Part shown: positions 1 through 9,180 of the stretch, in pieces | Layout of the letters: the number at the start of each line of letters is the position of its first letter | Position numbering within the stretch: position 1 is the stretch's first letter | Source: Corynebacterium amycolatum | Lineage (GTDB): Bacteria > Actinomycetota > Actinomycetes > Mycobacteriales > Mycobacteriaceae | Assembly: GCF_016889425.1 (NCBI RefSeq) | Contig: NZ_CP069513.1 | Coordinates: 1,178,001 to 1,242,000, forward strand | Length of the DNA stretch: 64,000 bases | Direction: 5' to 3' | The notes under the pieces: generated by a model | What the model was told of the DNA's origin: nothing | What the model saw: the letters and a program-made list of their open reading frames with translations, nothing else | Databases searched by the model: none | Position numbers and translations under genes: made by a program

Positions 1-444
1 GGTGCAGTCCGGACCGCCAATATCTACGCGGGGATCTTCGATGACGTGCTGGCTCGGTGCCATGGAGTGGCGGACGTATTCGTAGCCAGGGGCGTTAATT
101 TTGCGTTCAGTACCGAAGGACTTCTTTGAGGACAGCCCCTTCGCACGCTCGTAGACCACGGTACGAGTATCGCGGTCGAACGGAGCGCCGTCGAAGTTGC
201 GCTCGATAAAGTACTGCTGCATCTCGGGGCGAATGGTCTCGCCCATGTAGCGCAGATGGCCAATGACCGGGAAGTTCCGCAAGATGGAGTGCTTCTTTTG
301 AAGCATGTCATAGATAGCCACAACATCCAGGAAGAGGATGAAAGCCATCAGAATCCACCACCACGGGCTCAGATCCCATACAGCCAGTGCGCCCAAAACA
401 TTGATGAGGGCAAGAATCGCGAGAATATATGGTCGGGTAATCAC
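1..444 (-). CDS. FMN-binding glutamate synthase family protein, N-terminal part
   Basis: The gene runs off the left edge of the window, so only about 148 N-terminal residues are visible. The minus-strand frame reads from a GTG start at 444. It begins with two hydrophobic segments (ITRPYILAILALINVLGALAV and WWWILMAFILFLDVVAIYD). Then come FPVIGHLRYMGE, RPEMQQYFIERNFDG, PFDRDTRTVVYERAKGL and INAPGYEYVRHSM, which are typical of the membrane-anchored relatives of the glutamate synthase FMN domain (YerD type). The substrate of this family is not well established. It lies downstream of the TIGR03089 gene with no terminator seen. The start is uncertain because no strong ribosome site precedes the GTG. 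Confidence 0.75.
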   Translation of the reverse strand, partial: MITRPYILAILALINVLGALAVWDLSPWWWILMAFILFLDVVAIYDMLQKKHSILRNFPVIGHLRYMGETIRPEMQQYFIERNFDGAPFDRDTRTVVYERAKGLSSKKSFGTERKINAPGYEYVRHSMAPSQHVIEDPRVDIGGPDCT

Positions 445-497
445 AATTTCCAGATTATCGCGCCTGCCGAGAGCGCCTCTCGTCGGAGGGGATGTGA

Positions 498-1223
498 TTA
501 AATCACACGGGCTTTTTCGGCCGTAGAAATAGCAGCGACACGCTCGGTATCGCCGCCGCGCACGACGACGGCAGCACCGCCCTGAACCCAAGCCGACAGC
601 ACATTACGCGCCCATCTATCTCCGCTGACCTGTGAAGAATCAGGCACCAGCCAGCCGTCGGAAACGACGCGGGAACCGGGCGTGAGCTGCATCTCGTCCG
701 CGTAATCGCCAGCTGATGAAAGCAGTTCTGCAGCCGACTTCTCCCCAATAACGGGGGTTTGGTCGGAGTCCGGGCCTGCGCCTAGATATGCGTCTGGGTG
801 GAAACGAACTTCCGGACCGAAGTCAATGACTCCCGGTGGAATATCATCACCACATTCCACGACACCGCGGCCAAAGGGATCGTCGGTAAGCACTGCGATA
901 TAGGCGTCTGGGAACTTCTCTTCCCACGTGCTGACGTTAGTGACGGTGGTGAAAACAACCAGCGGCTCCTCATCACTAACGGTGACGCCAGCGCGCTCGC
1001 AGCCAAGAATGATACAGGCGGACTGCCAGATTAGTGGTAGATCAATCCATGCCTGGTCCCCGGCGACGAGGTCGAACTCATCGTGCAACATGTTGGCAAT
1101 CTTGCAGGCCCAATTGTCCAGGGTCTGCGCCGACAAATCGGTACGACCGCCAGTAGTTTCGTCATAACAGGTCAAACGAGGCACCGATGGGTCGGCCTCG
1201 AGAAGTGTCTTCAGAATCTCCAC
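498..1223 (-). CDS. TIGR03089 family acyl-CoA synthetase-like protein
   Basis: A 241-residue protein opening with EILKTLLEADPSVPRLTCYDETTGGRTDLSAQTL. This is the hallmark start of the actinobacterial TIGR03089 family, small relatives of the N-terminal part of AMP-forming acyl-CoA synthetases. It lacks the full adenylation domain and the P-loop of true synthetases, so enzyme activity is doubtful. In actinomycetes these genes often lie near cell-envelope genes. The ATG at 1223 matches the family N-terminus. The gene sits tail to head with the glutamate synthase-like gene, about 50 bases away, and may be cotranscribed with it. Confidence 0.8.
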   Translation of the reverse strand: MEILKTLLEADPSVPRLTCYDETTGGRTDLSAQTLDNWACKIANMLHDEFDLVAGDQAWIDLPLIWQSACIILGCERAGVTVSDEEPLVVFTTVTNVSTWEEKFPDAYIAVLTDDPFGRGVVECGDDIPPGVIDFGPEVRFHPDAYLGAGPDSDQTPVIGEKSAAELLSSAGDYADEMQLTPGSRVVSDGWLVPDSSQVSGDRWARNVLSAWVQGGAAVVVRGGDTERVAAISTAEKARVI

Positions 1224-1277
1224 GTCCCCAAGGGTAACGAGAATTGCGCGATGCCGTCGGCGTGAAGACCTAGCCTC

Positions 1278-2213
1278 CTAACTCAGCAGCAGGGTGAACA
1301 GCAGAACCGTCGGCAAGCAGGCGATTGTCGTAATCACGCCACAATCGCGTGCCTGCTCAAGGTTCCGGCCGAAGCGGGACGCGAATGTGTAGACATTTTG
1401 AGCAGTCGGCAAACCGGCGATAATCACGGCTGCCAGCAGCGCATGCCCGCTGAGTCCAAAGACGAAATGGCCGAACAGCAGAGCGAACGCTGGGTGGAGG
1501 AAAAGCTTCAGAGTCGACGCCACTACGACGGCGCGACGAGGGGAGTGGCCTGCTTCCATAAACGGCATACCATGCAGGCTGATACCGAAGGCCAGAAGTG
1601 CCATAGGCACCGCCGCCTGCCCCAATAGCCCCACCGGATGTGCCACGAACTGAGGTACTTCGATAGCAAACGCATTAATCGCAAGCCCCACCATCGCAGC
1701 CAGAAAAATAGGATTTTTCAGCGGAGCCATGATGACATTGCGGGGTCGAAAGCGGCCGCGGTTAGTGAGGATCTCCAGCACCGTCATGGAAGCGGGCGCA
1801 TAAAAAGCAATCTGAAAAATAAGGGCCGGGACGACGGCGGTAGCGTCGTGAAGCACCGCGACCGCGATGGGCACACCGAGATTAGCGACGTTGTTGTAAC
1901 TCGACGACATCGCGCCGACCACAGCATCAGCGCTGCGCTGTTTGAACATGGGTGCCACAAAGATTCGGTAGCACGCCGCCGTGGTCAAGGCAGACAGTGC
2001 CGCGACACCAAACGCCGAACCGAAGATGTTCGCCGAATCCGCCGTCGCGAGCGTGTGCGCGAGCATGCACGGCATCGCGATCCAGAACACGATCATGTTC
2101 AGGGTAAAAGATGCCCGCTTATCGACGATCTCACTGCGCCCAAACAGCCAGCCAACAATGATCAGTACTGCGACGGAACCAAAGCCGGTGAATATTTCGG
2201 TGAGAGCGGGCAT
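1278..2213 (-). CDS. AEC family transporter (auxin efflux carrier-like)
   Basis: A 311-residue integral membrane protein with about ten hydrophobic helices, beginning LTEIFTGFGSVAVLIIVGWLFGR. The Asn/Pro-rich signature NVANLGVPIAVAVL falls near residues 110-123 and a second repeat, IIAGLPTAQNVYTFASRF, near residue 270. These crossover motifs are typical of AEC/BASS-fold carriers. Relatives export or import small organic acids, and the substrate cannot be read from sequence. The gene is on the minus strand, 54 bases before the TIGR03089 start. It is insulated from the ribosomal operon upstream by a bidirectional terminator. Confidence 0.85.
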   Translation of the reverse strand: MPALTEIFTGFGSVAVLIIVGWLFGRSEIVDKRASFTLNMIVFWIAMPCMLAHTLATADSANIFGSAFGVAALSALTTAACYRIFVAPMFKQRSADAVVGAMSSSYNNVANLGVPIAVAVLHDATAVVPALIFQIAFYAPASMTVLEILTNRGRFRPRNVIMAPLKNPIFLAAMVGLAINAFAIEVPQFVAHPVGLLGQAAVPMALLAFGISLHGMPFMEAGHSPRRAVVVASTLKLFLHPAFALLFGHFVFGLSGHALLAAVIIAGLPTAQNVYTFASRFGRNLEQARDCGVITTIACLPTVLLFTLLLS

Positions 2214-2233
2214 AAGTGCATATTTTAGACAAT

Positions 2234-2285
2234 AAAAAACGGACCCAATCCAATCCCCTCGGTGGGGAAGGACTGAGTCCGTTTT
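2234..2285. terminator. Bidirectional terminator-like hairpin
   Basis: An A-rich run and AACGGACC arm pair with GAGTCCGTTTT across a GC-rich centre, giving a long imperfect stem with A/T tracts on both sides. It lies between the start of the AEC gene and the end of the rpsR operon, so it can stop readthrough from the ribosomal genes. Confidence 0.7.
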
Positions 2286-2336
2286 ACGCTGTTATCGCAT
2301 GTATCGTCATGCGGCCAGCGCGTAAATAAGGCCTTT

Positions 2337-2367
2337 CGGCGGGTATTCGAATGATCGGCTCCCGCCG
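2337..2367 (-). terminator. Hairpin just after rpsR
   Basis: CGGCGGG at 2337-2343 pairs with CCCGCCG at 2361-2367, only 12 bases beyond the rpsR stop. There is no clear T-run on the minus strand, so it may only protect the mRNA 3' end or pause transcription ahead of the stronger hairpin beyond it. Confidence 0.4.
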
Positions 2368-2378
2368 ACCAGCCATCT

Positions 2379-2630
2379 TTAGCGGCTGGTGAACGGCAGG
2401 AGTGCCATCTCGCGGGCGTTCTTCACAGCGGTAGCGACCTGGCGCTGCTGCTGCGGAGTCAGACCGGTGACGCGGCGAGAACGAATCTTGCCACGGTCAG
2501 AGATGAACTGGCGGAGCAGGTTAATGTCCTTGTAATCAACCTTCTCAACGCCTGCGGCCTTGAGTGGGTTCTTCTTCGGGCGGCGGGACTGCTCCATCCG
2601 CGCCTTCTTGTTAGAGTGATTGCGCTTCAT
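2379..2630 (-). CDS. rpsR: 30S ribosomal protein S18 (zinc-free type)
   Basis: An 83-residue bS18 protein of the small subunit platform. The core [28 protein letters not shown] is diagnostic. It contains no cysteine, so it belongs to the zinc-independent (C-minus) form rather than the form with a CxxC zinc site. It is the last gene of the minus-strand operon rpmB-rpmG-rpsN-rpsR, 14 bases after rpsN. Start ATG at 2630. Confidence 0.97.
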   Translation of the reverse strand: MKRNHSNKKARMEQSRRPKKNPLKAAGVEKVDYKDINLLRQFISDRGKIRSRRVTGLTPQQQRQVATAVKNAREMALLPFTSR

Positions 2631-2644
2631 TGGTGCTCCTCGAC

Positions 2645-2950
2645 TTACCAGCTGGACTTACGGACGCCCGGGAGTTCGCCACGGTGGGCCATCTCACGAA
2701 CGCGGACACGGGACAGGCCGAACTTGCGGAGGTAGCCACGCGGGCGACCATCTGCAGCGTCACGGTTGCGAACGCGAATCGGGGACGCGTCACGCGGCTG
2801 ACGGTTCAGCTCGTACTGTGCGTCCATGCGCTCTTCGTCAGTGGAGTGCGGGGACTTGATGATGCGCTTCAGTTCAGCGCGACGTTCTGCATAACGAGCG
2901 ACGATTTCCTTGCGCTGCTCGTTCTTGGCAATCTTGGACTTCTTAGCCAT
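2645..2950 (-). CDS. rpsN: 30S ribosomal protein S14 (long, zinc-free type)
   Basis: A 101-residue uS14 of the long form, beginning [28 protein letters not shown]. The C-terminus [34 protein letters not shown] is diagnostic. The short, zinc-binding form of about 61 residues carries CxxC...CxxC; this protein has no cysteine. It acts in the head of the 30S subunit near the decoding site. Third gene of the operon, three bases after the rpmG stop. Confidence 0.97.
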   Translation of the reverse strand: MAKKSKIAKNEQRKEIVARYAERRAELKRIIKSPHSTDEERMDAQYELNRQPRDASPIRVRNRDAADGRPRGYLRKFGLSRVRVREMAHRGELPGVRKSSW

Positions 2951-2953
2951 GAG

Positions 2954-3118
2954 TTAGCGCTCCTCGCGGAATTCGACGTGCTTGCGGACAACCGGATCGT
3001 ACTTCTTAATGGTGATACGGTCCGGGGTATTGCGCTTGTTCTTACGGGTCACGTAGGTGTAACCGGTGCCCGCAGTGGACTTCAGCTTGATGATTGGACG
3101 AATGTCATTACGTGCCAT
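2954..3118 (-). CDS. rpmG: 50S ribosomal protein L33 (zinc-free type)
   Basis: A 54-residue bL33: [19 protein letters not shown], then [20 protein letters not shown] and a C-terminal EFREER. The two CxxC pairs of the zinc form are missing. Second gene of the minus-strand operon, with two bases separating it from rpmB and three from rpsN. It has a short leader with no conflict over the start. Confidence 0.96.
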   Translation of the reverse strand: MARNDIRPIIKLKSTAGTGYTYVTRKNKRNTPDRITIKKYDPVVRKHVEFREER

Positions 3119-3120
3119 TT

Positions 3121-3357
3121 TTAGATCTTCTCCCCACGTGCACGAATCTGAGCAACAACAGCTTCGATACCGTACTTGTCGATGGTCTTCAGACCCTTCG
3201 GGGACACATTCAGAGTGATGTGACGCCCCTCAGAGGCGAGGTAGAACTTCTTACGCTGCACGTTGGGGTTCCAACGGCGCGACGTGCGCCGGTGGGAGTG
3301 GGACACGGTCTTGCCGAAAGACGGCTTGCGTCCCGTAACCTGGCAAATCGCCGACAT
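3121..3357 (-). CDS. rpmB: 50S ribosomal protein L28 (zinc-free type)
   Basis: A 78-residue bL28, starting [32 protein letters not shown]. It has one cysteine (C5) but lacks the CxxC pairs of the zinc form. I chose the ATG at 3357 because [10 protein letters not shown] is the conserved family N-terminus. The frame stays open upstream, but that extension has no family similarity. It is the first gene of the operon and is divergent from rpmE2. Confidence 0.96.
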   Translation of the reverse strand: MSAICQVTGRKPSFGKTVSHSHRRTSRRWNPNVQRKKFYLASEGRHITLNVSPKGLKTIDKYGIEAVVAQIRARGEKI

Positions 3358-3832
3358 AGGGATTCCTTTGCTTCCTTGCCGCCCAATGCCGACATCACTG
3401 GTGCGCCACGCCGGATTATTGAGTAACCGAGGATTCCACCTGGCCTTTTCCGGGGCGCTGCCCATTGACACTCGACGCTGAGCGCGTAAACGAATAACTA
3501 GACAACAGCGAGAGAACAGTTTACACACGAGTTGCGGGATAACCTAATCGCTGTTCCACTGTGGTTTTCTTGGTGCAAATCTCTAATGTCGTCATAGAGT
3601 TCGTGCTTGTTGACGGGCGCCCGCCTGTCGACGGGCGTTAGCGCAGAGTCCTTTTTTTAATTTTTGGGCTCGAGCCTGTAATATTCCATCGAGTGTCACA
3701 TGCCGGTTTGTAGAAATATTGACCTGGTGCGTGTCATTGTAAGTCGTGTTCGTACCCAACTCAGGCACGATTCTCCCGCTGTTAGCTGGGTGAAAGCGAC
3801 CTGAAGTTCAATCCTGAGGGAAACGAGAATTA
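3358..3832. promoter_or_regulatory. Divergent control region between the two ribosomal protein operons
   Basis: A 475-base non-coding region separates rpmB (minus) from rpmE2 (plus) and must hold both promoters. An AT-rich stretch near 3650-3670 and a repeated GACGGGCG (about 3613-3644) are visible. I looked for a Zur operator (a palindrome around TGATAATCATTATCA) and did not see a convincing one. Regulation by zinc is therefore not supported by eye. Confidence 0.5.
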
Positions 3833-4099
3833 ATGAAGAAGGACATCCATCCTGATTACCACCCGGTGGTTTTCAAGGACGCAGGCACGGGTCACTCTTT
3901 CCTTACCCGTTCCACCGCCACCTCCGACCGCACTGTCGAGTGGGAAGACGGTAACGAGTACCCGCTGATCGTCGTTGACGTCACCAGCGAGTCGCACCCG
4001 TTCTGGACCGGTGCTCAGCGTGTCATGGACACCGCTGGTCGCGTCGAGAAGTTCCAGCGTCGTTACGGTAACCGCATTCGCCGCGCGAAGAAGAACTAA
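3833..4099 (+). CDS. rpmE2: 50S ribosomal protein L31 type B (zinc-free)
   Basis: An 88-residue bL31 of type [21 protein letters not shown], then [21 protein letters not shown] and [12 protein letters not shown]. It lacks the CxxC motif of type A L31. The ribosome site is a purine-rich GGGAAACGAG upstream. rpmF follows 21 bases downstream and is clearly cotranscribed. Confidence 0.96.
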   Translation: MKKDIHPDYHPVVFKDAGTGHSFLTRSTATSDRTVEWEDGNEYPLIVVDVTSESHPFWTGAQRVMDTAGRVEKFQRRYGNRIRRAKKN

Positions 4100-4120
4100 G
4101 AATAGGAGGGGAATAAGAAA

Positions 4121-4294
4121 ATGGCAGTACCAAAGCGTCGCATGTCGCGAGCTAACACCCGCGCCCGCCGTTCCCAGTGGAAGAGCAACAACGTCGCTCT
4201 CCAGGAAGTCAAGGTAAACGGCCGCGTCTACAACGTTCCTCGTCGCATCGCCAAGGCTGTTCAGCTCGGCCTGGTTGACGTCGAGAAGTTCTAA
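4121..4294 (+). CDS. rpmF: 50S ribosomal protein L32 (zinc-free type)
   Basis: A 57-residue bL32: [20 protein letters not shown], then a C-terminal [22 protein letters not shown] region. The C-terminal CxxC...CxxC of the zinc form is absent. A strong AGGAGGGG ribosome site precedes the ATG. It is second in the rpmE2-rpmF operon, which ends at the strong terminator at 4399. Confidence 0.95.
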   Translation: MAVPKRRMSRANTRARRSQWKSNNVALQEVKVNGRVYNVPRRIAKAVQLGLVDVEKF

Positions 4295-4398
4295 CGCGCA
4301 TCTTTAAGGATGCTGACATCGTTCCTCGCTGAATCCCAGAGCGCTTTGAGCGTGCAGAGTGCGTTCAGTGCGTAAGGAACGGTTGATAAAGAGCTTTT

Positions 4399-4442
4399 AA
4401 CCTCACCCCATCGCTTGTACTTGGCGATGGGGTGAGGTTTTT
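4399..4442 (+). terminator. Strong intrinsic terminator after rpmF
   Basis: A perfect 16-base stem, AACCTCACCCCATCGC with its complement GCGATGGGGTGAGGTT, a 9-base loop and a following T-run. It ends the rpmE2-rpmF transcript ahead of mprA. Confidence 0.9.
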
Positions 4443-4533
4443 CAGTTGTATGGCCCAGTTTTTGCGAGCTCTCTCACGAAGAATCTGTGTCACATTTACA
4501 CTCACCTTATATTTTCAAGGCACAATGGGCAGT

Positions 4534-5226
4534 ATGAAGATTTTGGTAGTTGATGACGATCAAGCGGTACGCGAAGCGTTGCGGCGATCGTTGACTTTTA
4601 ATGGCTACACGGTCGAGCTCGCTGAGGATGGCGCAGAGGCCTTGGAAAAGATCGCCAAGGATCGTCCGGATTTAGCCATTCTGGATGTCATGATGCCGAA
4701 GCTCGACGGCCTCGATGTTTGCCGTCGGCTTCGCAGCGAAGGCGATGATTTGCCGGTCATGATGTTGACTGCACGTGATTCGGTCTCCGAGCGCGTAGCT
4801 GGTCTTGATGCCGGCGCAGACGACTACCTGCCTAAGCCTTTCGCATTGGAAGAGCTACTCGCTCGTGTGCGTTCACTCCTTCGTCGTTCTGCTTTGGAAG
4901 TGCCTGCGATGGAAGATGCCGCAACTCTGCAGTTTGAGGATCTCTCCTTGGACCCGGAAACTCGTGAGGTCTTCCGCGGTGAACGCCGCATTAGTCTCAC
5001 TCGTACAGAATTTGCGCTGCTGGAATTGCTGATGAGCAACCCTCGGCGTGTACTCTCCCGTACCGCCATTTTGGAGGACGTCTGGGGGTATGACTTCCCG
5101 ACGTCCGGAAATGCGCTTGAGGTCTACATTGGCTACCTGCGTCGCAAGACTGAGGCAGAGGGAGAGCCGCGTCTGATTCACACTGTGCGTGGTGTCGGTT
5201 ATGTGATGCGGGAGACCGCACCGTGA
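4534..5226 (+). CDS. mprA: OmpR-family response regulator MprA
   Basis: A 230-residue two-component regulator. The receiver domain (1-120) has the acidic pocket VVDDD, phosphoacceptor D51 (LAILDVMMP), T/S at MMLTARD and the conserved Lys in YLPKPF. A winged-helix DNA-binding domain follows (about 135-228; [20 protein letters not shown] and [29 protein letters not shown]). It overlaps the kinase gene by 4 bases (GTGA). The same order of regulator, kinase, HtrA protease and Mog is known from C. glutamicum and from mycobacterial mprAB-pepD, which respond to envelope stress. An in-frame ATG at 4525 would add three residues and is closer to an AAGG ribosome site. Confidence 0.93.
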   Translation: MKILVVDDDQAVREALRRSLTFNGYTVELAEDGAEALEKIAKDRPDLAILDVMMPKLDGLDVCRRLRSEGDDLPVMMLTARDSVSERVAGLDAGADDYLPKPFALEELLARVRSLLRRSALEVPAMEDAATLQFEDLSLDPETREVFRGERRISLTRTEFALLELLMSNPRRVLSRTAILEDVWGYDFPTSGNALEVYIGYLRRKTEAEGEPRLIHTVRGVGYVMRETAP

Positions 5227-6782
5227 TGTTGCGCCGTCGTCGTTTGACCGGCGGTGGCGTGCAATCAGATCAGCGTTCCGCCACCGAGGTCACCCCGGGA
5301 CAAGGTGCCGGTGAAAAGCAAGAGAAGTCCGCGGATGCTGAGAGGACGGTAGGGGAGTCCCTCGTTGATCTGCCCCGGAGTTCGCGTATCCCTTCACTGC
5401 GTTGGCGGCTGACCATTTTGACGGCGCTCATTGTGGCGATGTCTGTGGGGCTGATGACGTTGGCTGCGTTTTTTACTGTGCAGGCAACGCTGTACCGCGA
5501 AGTGGATAGTAACCTCCGTAGCCAGGCGGAAAAACTGCTTATGTCCCCGTATGCGTCGGAGTTTGCCATTGGTCCCTCTTTTGAGGCGGACTCAAACAGG
5601 ATTCTGAACCCCGATTTGGATGCGGTGTACTTTGCCCACGGCAGTGTGGCGGGTAAGGGCGGTGGCTCAATCTCTATTGGTGGTCCGGAACTCGCAGTGT
5701 TGCGAGGGAATCGCCAGGAATCGATTCGTACCGATGAGTACAACGGCCGTCGTGTATATGCCGTCCGCGCCGAAGATGGTGCGACGCTGATTCTCTCGCA
5801 GGACTTGAACTCGACGCAGTCGGTCTTGAAATCGCTCGGTGCAGTGCTGCTGAGTATTTCTGCAATCGGAATTCTCTTCGCCATCGGATCAGGTATTACG
5901 GTGGCAACAACGGGTCTGCGTCCGGTCACTCGGTTGCGCATTGCCGCGGAGCGAGTAACGGAGACCGATGAGCTGCGCCCAATCCCTGTGGAGGGCGACG
6001 ATGAGCTTGCGCGCTTTACCCGCAGCTTCAATGAGATGTTGGCTGCACTTCAAGCGTCGCGCATTAAGCAGGCGGAGCTGGTTGCAGATGCTGGTCATGA
6101 GTTGAAGACCCCGCTGACGTCGTTACGCACAAATATTGAACTGCTGATGATGGCCTCCCGCTCGGGAGCGGCAATCTCGGATGCGGATCGCGCGGATCTG
6201 GAAGCTGACGTCATCGCACAGCTGGAAGAGTTGTCGACATTGGTTGGTGACCTCGTCGATTTGGCACGCGAAGATGGGCCGCAACAGGTTATTGAACATG
6301 TCGATGTCGATGAAATCATTTCCACGTCGTTAGCGCGTGTTGAACGTCGTCGGCCGGATATCACTTTCGACGTGCAGACCACTCCGTGGTATGTCTACGG
6401 GGATCCGGCGGGGCTTGGCCGGGCAGTTTTGAACTTGATGGACAACGCTGCAAAGTGGTCGCCAGAAAATGGCACCGTGCGGGTTCGTCTGACGCCACTC
6501 AGCGAGGTTGTCGCTGAATTCACGGTGGCGGACTCGGGGCCGGGTATCCCGAAGGAAGATCGTCACAAGGTCTTCGAGCGGTTCTACCGTTCCATTCAGT
6601 CACGGTCTATGCCTGGATCCGGCCTGGGGTTGGCCATTGTGAAGTCAGTCATCGTCCGCCACGGGGGCACGATTACTGCCGATGAATCCGACGATGGCGG
6701 TGCTTTGATGCGGGTGACGCTGCCGGGCAGCCCGTACAGCGGGAGAGATGAAGACTCCGATTCAGCTCAAGAGCCTAGCTAG
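5223..6782 (+). CDS. mprB: Sensor histidine kinase MprB
   Basis: A 519-residue membrane kinase that partners MprA. It has a roughly 57-residue hydrophilic N-terminal extension, TM1 at about 61-85, an extracytoplasmic sensor to about 200, and TM2 at about 205-228. The HAMP domain follows, then the dimerization helix with H292 in [14 protein letters not shown]. The ATPase domain shows N box [11 protein letters not shown]1 DSGPGIP and G2 [14 protein letters not shown] at 5223 and ATG at 5226 are adjacent possible starts; both are translationally coupled to mprA. The N-terminal tail is longer than I expect for MprB. Confidence 0.92.
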   Translation: MMLRRRRLTGGGVQSDQRSATEVTPGQGAGEKQEKSADAERTVGESLVDLPRSSRIPSLRWRLTILTALIVAMSVGLMTLAAFFTVQATLYREVDSNLRSQAEKLLMSPYASEFAIGPSFEADSNRILNPDLDAVYFAHGSVAGKGGGSISIGGPELAVLRGNRQESIRTDEYNGRRVYAVRAEDGATLILSQDLNSTQSVLKSLGAVLLSISAIGILFAIGSGITVATTGLRPVTRLRIAAERVTETDELRPIPVEGDDELARFTRSFNEMLAALQASRIKQAELVADAGHELKTPLTSLRTNIELLMMASRSGAAISDADRADLEADVIAQLEELSTLVGDLVDLAREDGPQQVIEHVDVDEIISTSLARVERRRPDITFDVQTTPWYVYGDPAGLGRAVLNLMDNAAKWSPENGTVRVRLTPLSEVVAEFTVADSGPGIPKEDRHKVFERFYRSIQSRSMPGSGLGLAIVKSVIVRHGGTITADESDDGGALMRVTLPGSPYSGRDEDSDSAQEPS

Positions 6783-6940
6783 AAACGCATATCCTCACGT
6801 CAAAGTCGATGTAATCCCCGCTGCGTGCGGCCTTTTAAGGAAGTGCGTGGCGGGGATTCGGTGTTTCATTCGGGGAATTTTCGGCGAGACTGCAGACTGC
6901 TCTCAGCCAATTGTTAGACAGACAGTGCAAGGTATTACGT

Positions 6941-8260
6941 ATGAGCAACTCTTTCAACGATTCCTCGCGAGGAGATGAGCGGGGACACTACTCCTCGCAG
7001 TCTCACAACTTCAGCGAGAACCGTGCCATGGGGGATGCTGGTGAGACAAGCCAGTTTTCTGTCAATGAGCGCGGCTGGGAGAATTCCCACTACAACACCA
7101 TCCCGTCTCAGCCGAACGGCGCTTACGGAGGCGGTTCAGAGTGGGACGTTCCGGCCAATCAGCAGAAGACCAAGGGTGCCCAGGGGGCTAAGGGCATGGG
7201 GGCGCTGGCAGTCGCTGCCCTGATGCTGTGCTCGGCCGGTATTGGTGGCGGTGTCGGCGCATGGGTAGTTCACAACTCGCAGTCGTCGGTCCCCGCGGAC
7301 AACGCGCTGGATAAGCCTGCGGAAACCCGCCAGGTAGCAGCAGCTGAGGGGTCCGTGGAGAAGGTCGCGCAGAAGGTCCTTCCCAGTGTCGTCTCCATCA
7401 CCACTGCCTCGGAGCGGGGCACGGCGTCGGGGTCAGGCTCCATTCTGTCGTCCGACGGTCTGGTCCTGACGAATAATCACGTCGTCGCAGGCGCGGGCCC
7501 GGACGCACAAATGGAAGTCTTGCTGGCCGACGGCACGACGCACCCGGCAACTCTGGTTGCAGGGGATGCAGCTACTGATATCGCCGTTATTCGAATTGAA
7601 GGTGTCAACGGGCTGCGCCCAATTTCACTGGGCAATTCCTCGCAGGTCCAGGTTGGCCAGGAAGTGGTGGCCGTTGGCTCGCCACTGGGACTGACCTCCA
7701 CCGTTACGCAGGGCATTGTCTCCGCTAAGAATCGTCCGGTCACCGCCGCGGGTGAAGACGGTCAGTCCTCGGTCATTGATGCAATCCAGACCGACGCGGC
7801 GATTAATCCGGGTAACTCCGGTGGAGCGCTAGTGGATATGGAAGGCAACCTTATCGGTGTGCCCAGCGTGATTGCCTCTAACAGTGCGGGATCGGAGCAA
7901 GCGGGCAGCATTGGCCTTGGTTTCGCTATTCCGGTTAATCAGGCTCGTCGCATAGCGGAAGACCTGATTGATTCCGGTAAGGCCCGGATGCCTGTCATTG
8001 GTGCCCAGATTGATTCGCGTCCGATTGCACGTGGTGCACTGGTGCGGGAGGTAACGCCAGGCGGCCCAGCTGACAAAGCGGGACTGAAAGACGGTGACCT
8101 GATTACCAAGGTTGATGACCGCACACTTGACAACGGCGTTGCACTAATTGCGGCTATCCGCTCGCATCGGATCGGGGATTCTGTCACACTTACAGTTACA
8201 GATGAGCGAGGCGGCAACGAGCGAACAGTCGATGTCACCTTGGCAGAAGCCCAGGATTGA
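6941..8260 (+). CDS. htrA: HtrA/DegP-like membrane-anchored serine protease (PepD)
   Basis: A 439-residue protein. A cytoplasmic Gly/Ser/Asn-rich tail (1-85) leads into one transmembrane segment (about 86-111). A trypsin-like domain follows with catalytic H180 (TNNHVV), D213 (ATDIAVIR) and S293 (NPGNSGGAL). A PDZ domain closes the protein (about 345-435; GGPADKAGLKDGDLITKVDD). It acts as an extracytoplasmic quality-control protease. It follows mprB and is presumably part of that stress regulon. The ATG at 6941 is preceded by CAAGG at good spacing; an in-frame upstream start is less likely. Confidence 0.93.
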   Translation: MSNSFNDSSRGDERGHYSSQSHNFSENRAMGDAGETSQFSVNERGWENSHYNTIPSQPNGAYGGGSEWDVPANQQKTKGAQGAKGMGALAVAALMLCSAGIGGGVGAWVVHNSQSSVPADNALDKPAETRQVAAAEGSVEKVAQKVLPSVVSITTASERGTASGSGSILSSDGLVLTNNHVVAGAGPDAQMEVLLADGTTHPATLVAGDAATDIAVIRIEGVNGLRPISLGNSSQVQVGQEVVAVGSPLGLTSTVTQGIVSAKNRPVTAAGEDGQSSVIDAIQTDAAINPGNSGGALVDMEGNLIGVPSVIASNSAGSEQAGSIGLGFAIPVNQARRIAEDLIDSGKARMPVIGAQIDSRPIARGALVREVTPGGPADKAGLKDGDLITKVDDRTLDNGVALIAAIRSHRIGDSVTLTVTDERGGNERTVDVTLAEAQD

Positions 8261-8354
8261 TAAGCAGCGTGGTGGAGTAGTAGCTCACCATCTGTAAAAG
8301 ATTTTCGAGTGAAACTTCGAGTGTAGAGCTGTGGGAGAAAGCGAGTTAGAGCAG

Positions 8355-8900
8355 ATGAGTGAAACTGTGAGTACTGAGCCAAGTGACGTTAACCTCGCTG
8401 AGATGGAGCGTCTTATCAACGACGACGGCCAGGTCCGAAATGCGTTTGTAGTCCTCGTGGGCGATCATTTCGAGAACCCGGATGCTGCGGCTTCGCTCAT
8501 GGTTGAGCTGTTGGAAGAAGACGGCTACTCGGTCGATGCTGTGGTCAGTACGGGTGCAGTGAAGCGTGAGATCCGGAAGGCGCTCGATACCGCTGTTGTT
8601 GGTGGCGCGGATTTGGTCGTCACGGTGGGAGGCGTTGGCGTTGGGCCTCGTGCGAAGACCCCGGATGCCACTCGCAAAGTTCTCGATGTACGACTGCAGG
8701 GCATTGAGCAGGCTATTCGTAACTCCGGTATGGGAGCCGGCGCCTTGGATGCGGGGCTGTCACGCGGGTTGGCTGGTGTGTCCGGTCAGACGGTGATTAT
8801 CAATCTCGCGGAGTCGCGCGCTGCAGTGCGCGATGGCATGGCGACAATCCTCCCGCTGGTCTCTCATGTGCTTGATGATCTCTGCCGCTGGAGCGTCTAG
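8355..8900 (+). CDS. mog: MoaB/Mog family molybdopterin-binding-fold protein
   Basis: A protein of about 181 residues with the MoCF-binding fold: NAFVVLVGDHFENPDAAASLM and DLVVTVGGVGVGPRAKTPDATRKVLD. Canonical MogA/MoaB has GGTG and R-D-x-T-P-E/D-A-T at this site. Here the sequence is GGVG...RAKTPDAT, so the conserved Asp is replaced by Ala. It lies 94 bases after htrA, as in C. glutamicum. A GTG at 8331 is an alternative start. Given the altered site, a role in molybdenum cofactor synthesis is not assured. Confidence 0.8.
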   Translation: MSETVSTEPSDVNLAEMERLINDDGQVRNAFVVLVGDHFENPDAAASLMVELLEEDGYSVDAVVSTGAVKREIRKALDTAVVGGADLVVTVGGVGVGPRAKTPDATRKVLDVRLQGIEQAIRNSGMGAGALDAGLSRGLAGVSGQTVIINLAESRAAVRDGMATILPLVSHVLDDLCRWSV

Positions 8901-8902
8901 GA

Positions 8903-9121
8903 ATGGGCGACGCCAATCAGCCCAATCAGCCCGAGCAAGCTGCGCCGCGCAGTGGCAGTCGTAGGCAACGTCGTCGCGCAGGTGCACCGGCGAAAAACTT
9001 TGCCCAGTCGCGCAGTGCGAAAACCGCGCGCACAGTGCGCTATCACGATGAATCTCCGGAGGATGCTCGTGGTTTTGATGCGGACTACTGGACAAAACAG
9101 CGCCCACCCCATTGGGGATGA
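8903..9121 (+). CDS. Small basic hypothetical protein
   Basis: A 72-residue hydrophilic protein starting two bases after the mog stop. It is rich in Gln, Arg and Pro, with RRQRRRAGAPAKNF in the first half and a C-terminal RYHDESPEDARGFDADYWTKQRPPHWG. The conserved-looking tail, the tight coupling to mog and the absence of any competing frame suggest a real gene. I know no function for it. Confidence 0.65.
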   Translation: MGDANQPNQPEQAAPRSGSRRQRRRAGAPAKNFAQSRSAKTARTVRYHDESPEDARGFDADYWTKQRPPHWG

Positions 9122-9180
9122 GCGCTGTGCAAAGGCGTTAGTTGGCTTCTTGTCGGAAGGTCTCAACTAACAGCTAGAGG

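Noticed and set aside
3358..3832. Zur box controlling the zinc-free ribosomal protein genes
   Set aside because: No palindrome resembling TGATAATCATTATCA could be found by eye, so control by Zur is not claimed.
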